Assembly (NCBI RefSeq): GCF_018531425.1
Contig: NZ_JAHBOI010000002.1
Location: 558,001-622,000 of the forward strand
Direction of reading: 5' to 3'
Origin: Paenarthrobacter sp. DKR-5
GTDB taxonomy: Bacteria; Actinomycetota; Actinomycetes; Actinomycetales; Micrococcaceae
Length of the DNA: 64,000 nt
Every line of letters begins with the position of its first letter. Within the stretch, counting starts at the first letter, position 1. Positions 62,626 through 64,000 of the stretch are shown here, piece by piece. The translations under genes and the position numbers were made by a program. Below the pieces are notes generated by a model. It saw only the letters and a program-made list of their open reading frames with translations. It was not told where the DNA came from and did not search any database.

Positions 62626-64000
62626 AGCTGAACCACGTCCGTGTCTACAAGAGCGAGGAAAACCTGCCCCGCGAGGAGCAGCTTGCGTACAAGATCGCCC
62701 GCGTCGCCGCAGACGCCGTCCCGGTCACCGAGGAAGTCACCGCGATGGTGATCAACCGCATCATCGACAACGCCTCGGTTGCGGTCGCCTCGCTCAACCG
62801 CGCTCCGATCGTCGCCGCCCGGGCCCAGGCGCTCAGCCACCCGGTCTCCACCGGCGGCCGCGGGGCAACGGTCTTCGGCGTCGAGGACAAGACCTCCCCG
62901 GAGTGGGCCGCCTGGGCCAACGGCGTGGCCGTGCGCGAGCTGGATTACCACGACACCTTCCTGGCCGCCGAGTACTCCCACCCGGGTGACAACATCCCGC
63001 CGATCCTCGCGGTCGCCCAGCATGCCGGCGCCACCGGGGCGGACCTCGTGCGCGGCATCGCCACCGGCTACGAGATCCAGGTGGACCTGGCCAAGGCCAT
63101 CTGCCTGCACAAGCACAAGATCGACCACGTGGCCCACCTCGGCCCGTCGGCCGCCGCCGGCATCGGCACGCTCCTCGGGCTGGACGTGGAAACGATCTTC
63201 CAGGCCGTGGGCCAGGCCCTGCACACCACCACCGCGACCCGGCAGTCCCGCAAGGGCGAGATCTCCACCTGGAAGGCGCACGCCCCGGCGTTCGCCGGCA
63301 AGATGGCCGTCGAGGCCGTGGACCGGGCGATGCGCGGCCAGACCTCCCCCACGCCGATCTACGAGGGCGAAGACGGCGTGATCGCCTGGCTGCTGGACGG
63401 CCCGGAGGCCTCCTACGAGGTTCCGCTGCCTGAGGACGGCGAGGCCAAGCGCGCGATCCTGGACACCTACACCAAGGAGCACTCGGCCGAATACCAGGCC
63501 CAGGCGTGGATCGACCTGGCCCGCAAGCTGCACGGGGAGCACCCCGAACTGGCCGACCCGGCCAATGTGGAGAAGATCGTCATCCACACCTCGCACCACA
63601 CCCACTACGTCATCGGCTCCGGCGCCAACGACCCGCAGAAATACGACCCGACGGCGTCGCGGGAAACCCTGGACCACTCGATTCCGTACATCTTCACCGT
63701 CGCACTGCAGGACGGCGCCTGGCACCACGTGGACTCGTACGCGCCTGAGCGGGCCGGCCGTCCCGACACCGTGGCGCTCTGGCACAAGGTCACCACCGCC
63801 GAGGATCCGGAATGGACCCGCCGGTACCACTCGCTCGACCCCGCGGAGAAGGCGTTCGGCGGCCGGGTGGAGATCACCCTCGCCGACGGCTCCACGGTCG
63901 TCGATGAGATCGCCGTGGCCGACGCCCACCCGCTGGGTGCCCGGCCGTTCGCGCGGGAGCAGTACATCGCCAAGTTCCGCACCCTCGCCGAAGGGCTCGT
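62622..64000 (+). CDS. prpD: 2-methylcitrate dehydratase, N-terminal part (cut by window edge)
   Basis: Dehydrates 2-methylcitrate in propionate degradation. GTG at 62622 overlaps the GntR stop (GTGA) and the frame stays open to the window end, 459 codons, against about 500 in full-length PrpD. The MmgE/PrpD fold shows [69 protein letters not shown], and [22 protein letters not shown]. Presumably followed by prpB and prpC beyond the edge. Confidence 0.93.
   Translation, partial: MKLNHVRVYKSEENLPREEQLAYKIARVAADAVPVTEEVTAMVINRIIDNASVAVASLNRAPIVAARAQALSHPVSTGGRGATVFGVEDKTSPEWAAWANGVAVRELDYHDTFLAAEYSHPGDNIPPILAVAQHAGATGADLVRGIATGYEIQVDLAKAICLHKHKIDHVAHLGPSAAAGIGTLLGLDVETIFQAVGQALHTTTATRQSRKGEISTWKAHAPAFAGKMAVEAVDRAMRGQTSPTPIYEGEDGVIAWLLDGPEASYEVPLPEDGEAKRAILDTYTKEHSAEYQAQAWIDLARKLHGEHPELADPANVEKIVIHTSHHTHYVIGSGANDPQKYDPTASRETLDHSIPYIFTVALQDGAWHHVDSYAPERAGRPDTVALWHKVTTAEDPEWTRRYHSLDPAEKAFGGRVEITLADGSTVVDEIAVADAHPLGARPFAREQYIAKFRTLAEGL

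Overview
The window reads as a chromosomal segment of a high-GC Gram-positive bacterium, most likely an Arthrobacter-type member of the Micrococcaceae. The support is the overall base composition, many GTG starts, the typical actinobacterial gene sets (DivIVA/Wag31, SepF, FtsR, GarA, PASTA kinase, MerR pairs), and gene order matching known actinobacterial blocks. MurE lacks the arginine of the diaminopimelate-binding motif, which fits the L-lysine peptidoglycan of that family.

Positions 1-19776 hold the complete dcw (division and cell wall) cluster on the minus strand. Read in the direction of transcription it is mraZ, rsmH, ftsL, ftsI, murE, murF, mraY, murD, ftsW, murG, murC, ftsQ, ftsZ, pgeF, yggS-type PLP protein, sepF, yggT, divIVA and the start of lspA, which is cut by the window edge. 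Many junctions overlap by 4-19 bases, indicating translational coupling. A promoter containing three 10-bp-spaced MraZ boxes sits upstream of mraZ. Two palindromes sit between ftsQ and ftsZ.

Positions 20153-36743 carry a block that parallels the Mycobacterium Rv2169c-Rv2187 region: a DUF3040 membrane protein, dinB, a lipoprotein, a polyprenyl diphosphate synthase, an Rv2175c-type DNA-binding protein, a LysM/transglycosylase, a PASTA Ser/Thr kinase, class II DAHP synthase, a PlsC acyltransferase, a hydrolase with a small membrane protein, an MFS exporter with its MarR regulator, a ROK glucokinase and a FadD15-type acyl-CoA ligase. Positions 36740-42902 hold two orphan ParA/MinD ATPases flanking pyruvate carboxylase.

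Positions 43014-47482 hold the conserved merR, bifunctional nuclease, ftsR, garA, gcvH set, a PQQ-type sugar dehydrogenase lipoprotein and tRNA-Pro(GGG). FtsR is the known activator of ftsZ in Corynebacterium, so regulator and probable target lie in the same window. Positions 47593-55186 are a compact minus-strand operon: parA, scpA, scpB, rluB-type synthase, tyrA, cmk, plsC-like, der.

Positions 55421-64000 are metabolic: dctA with a divergent DcuS/DcuR-type two-component system and a CRP/GlxR-like site between them, an unrecognised pentad-repeat and His-rich protein, then prpE, a GntR regulator and prpD (cut by the edge) for propionate use, with two TGTATACA palindromes in the divergent promoter. 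No CRISPR array, insertion sequence, prophage or rRNA was seen. The least explained items are the pentad/His-rich protein, the ftsZ palindromes, and several paired operators.
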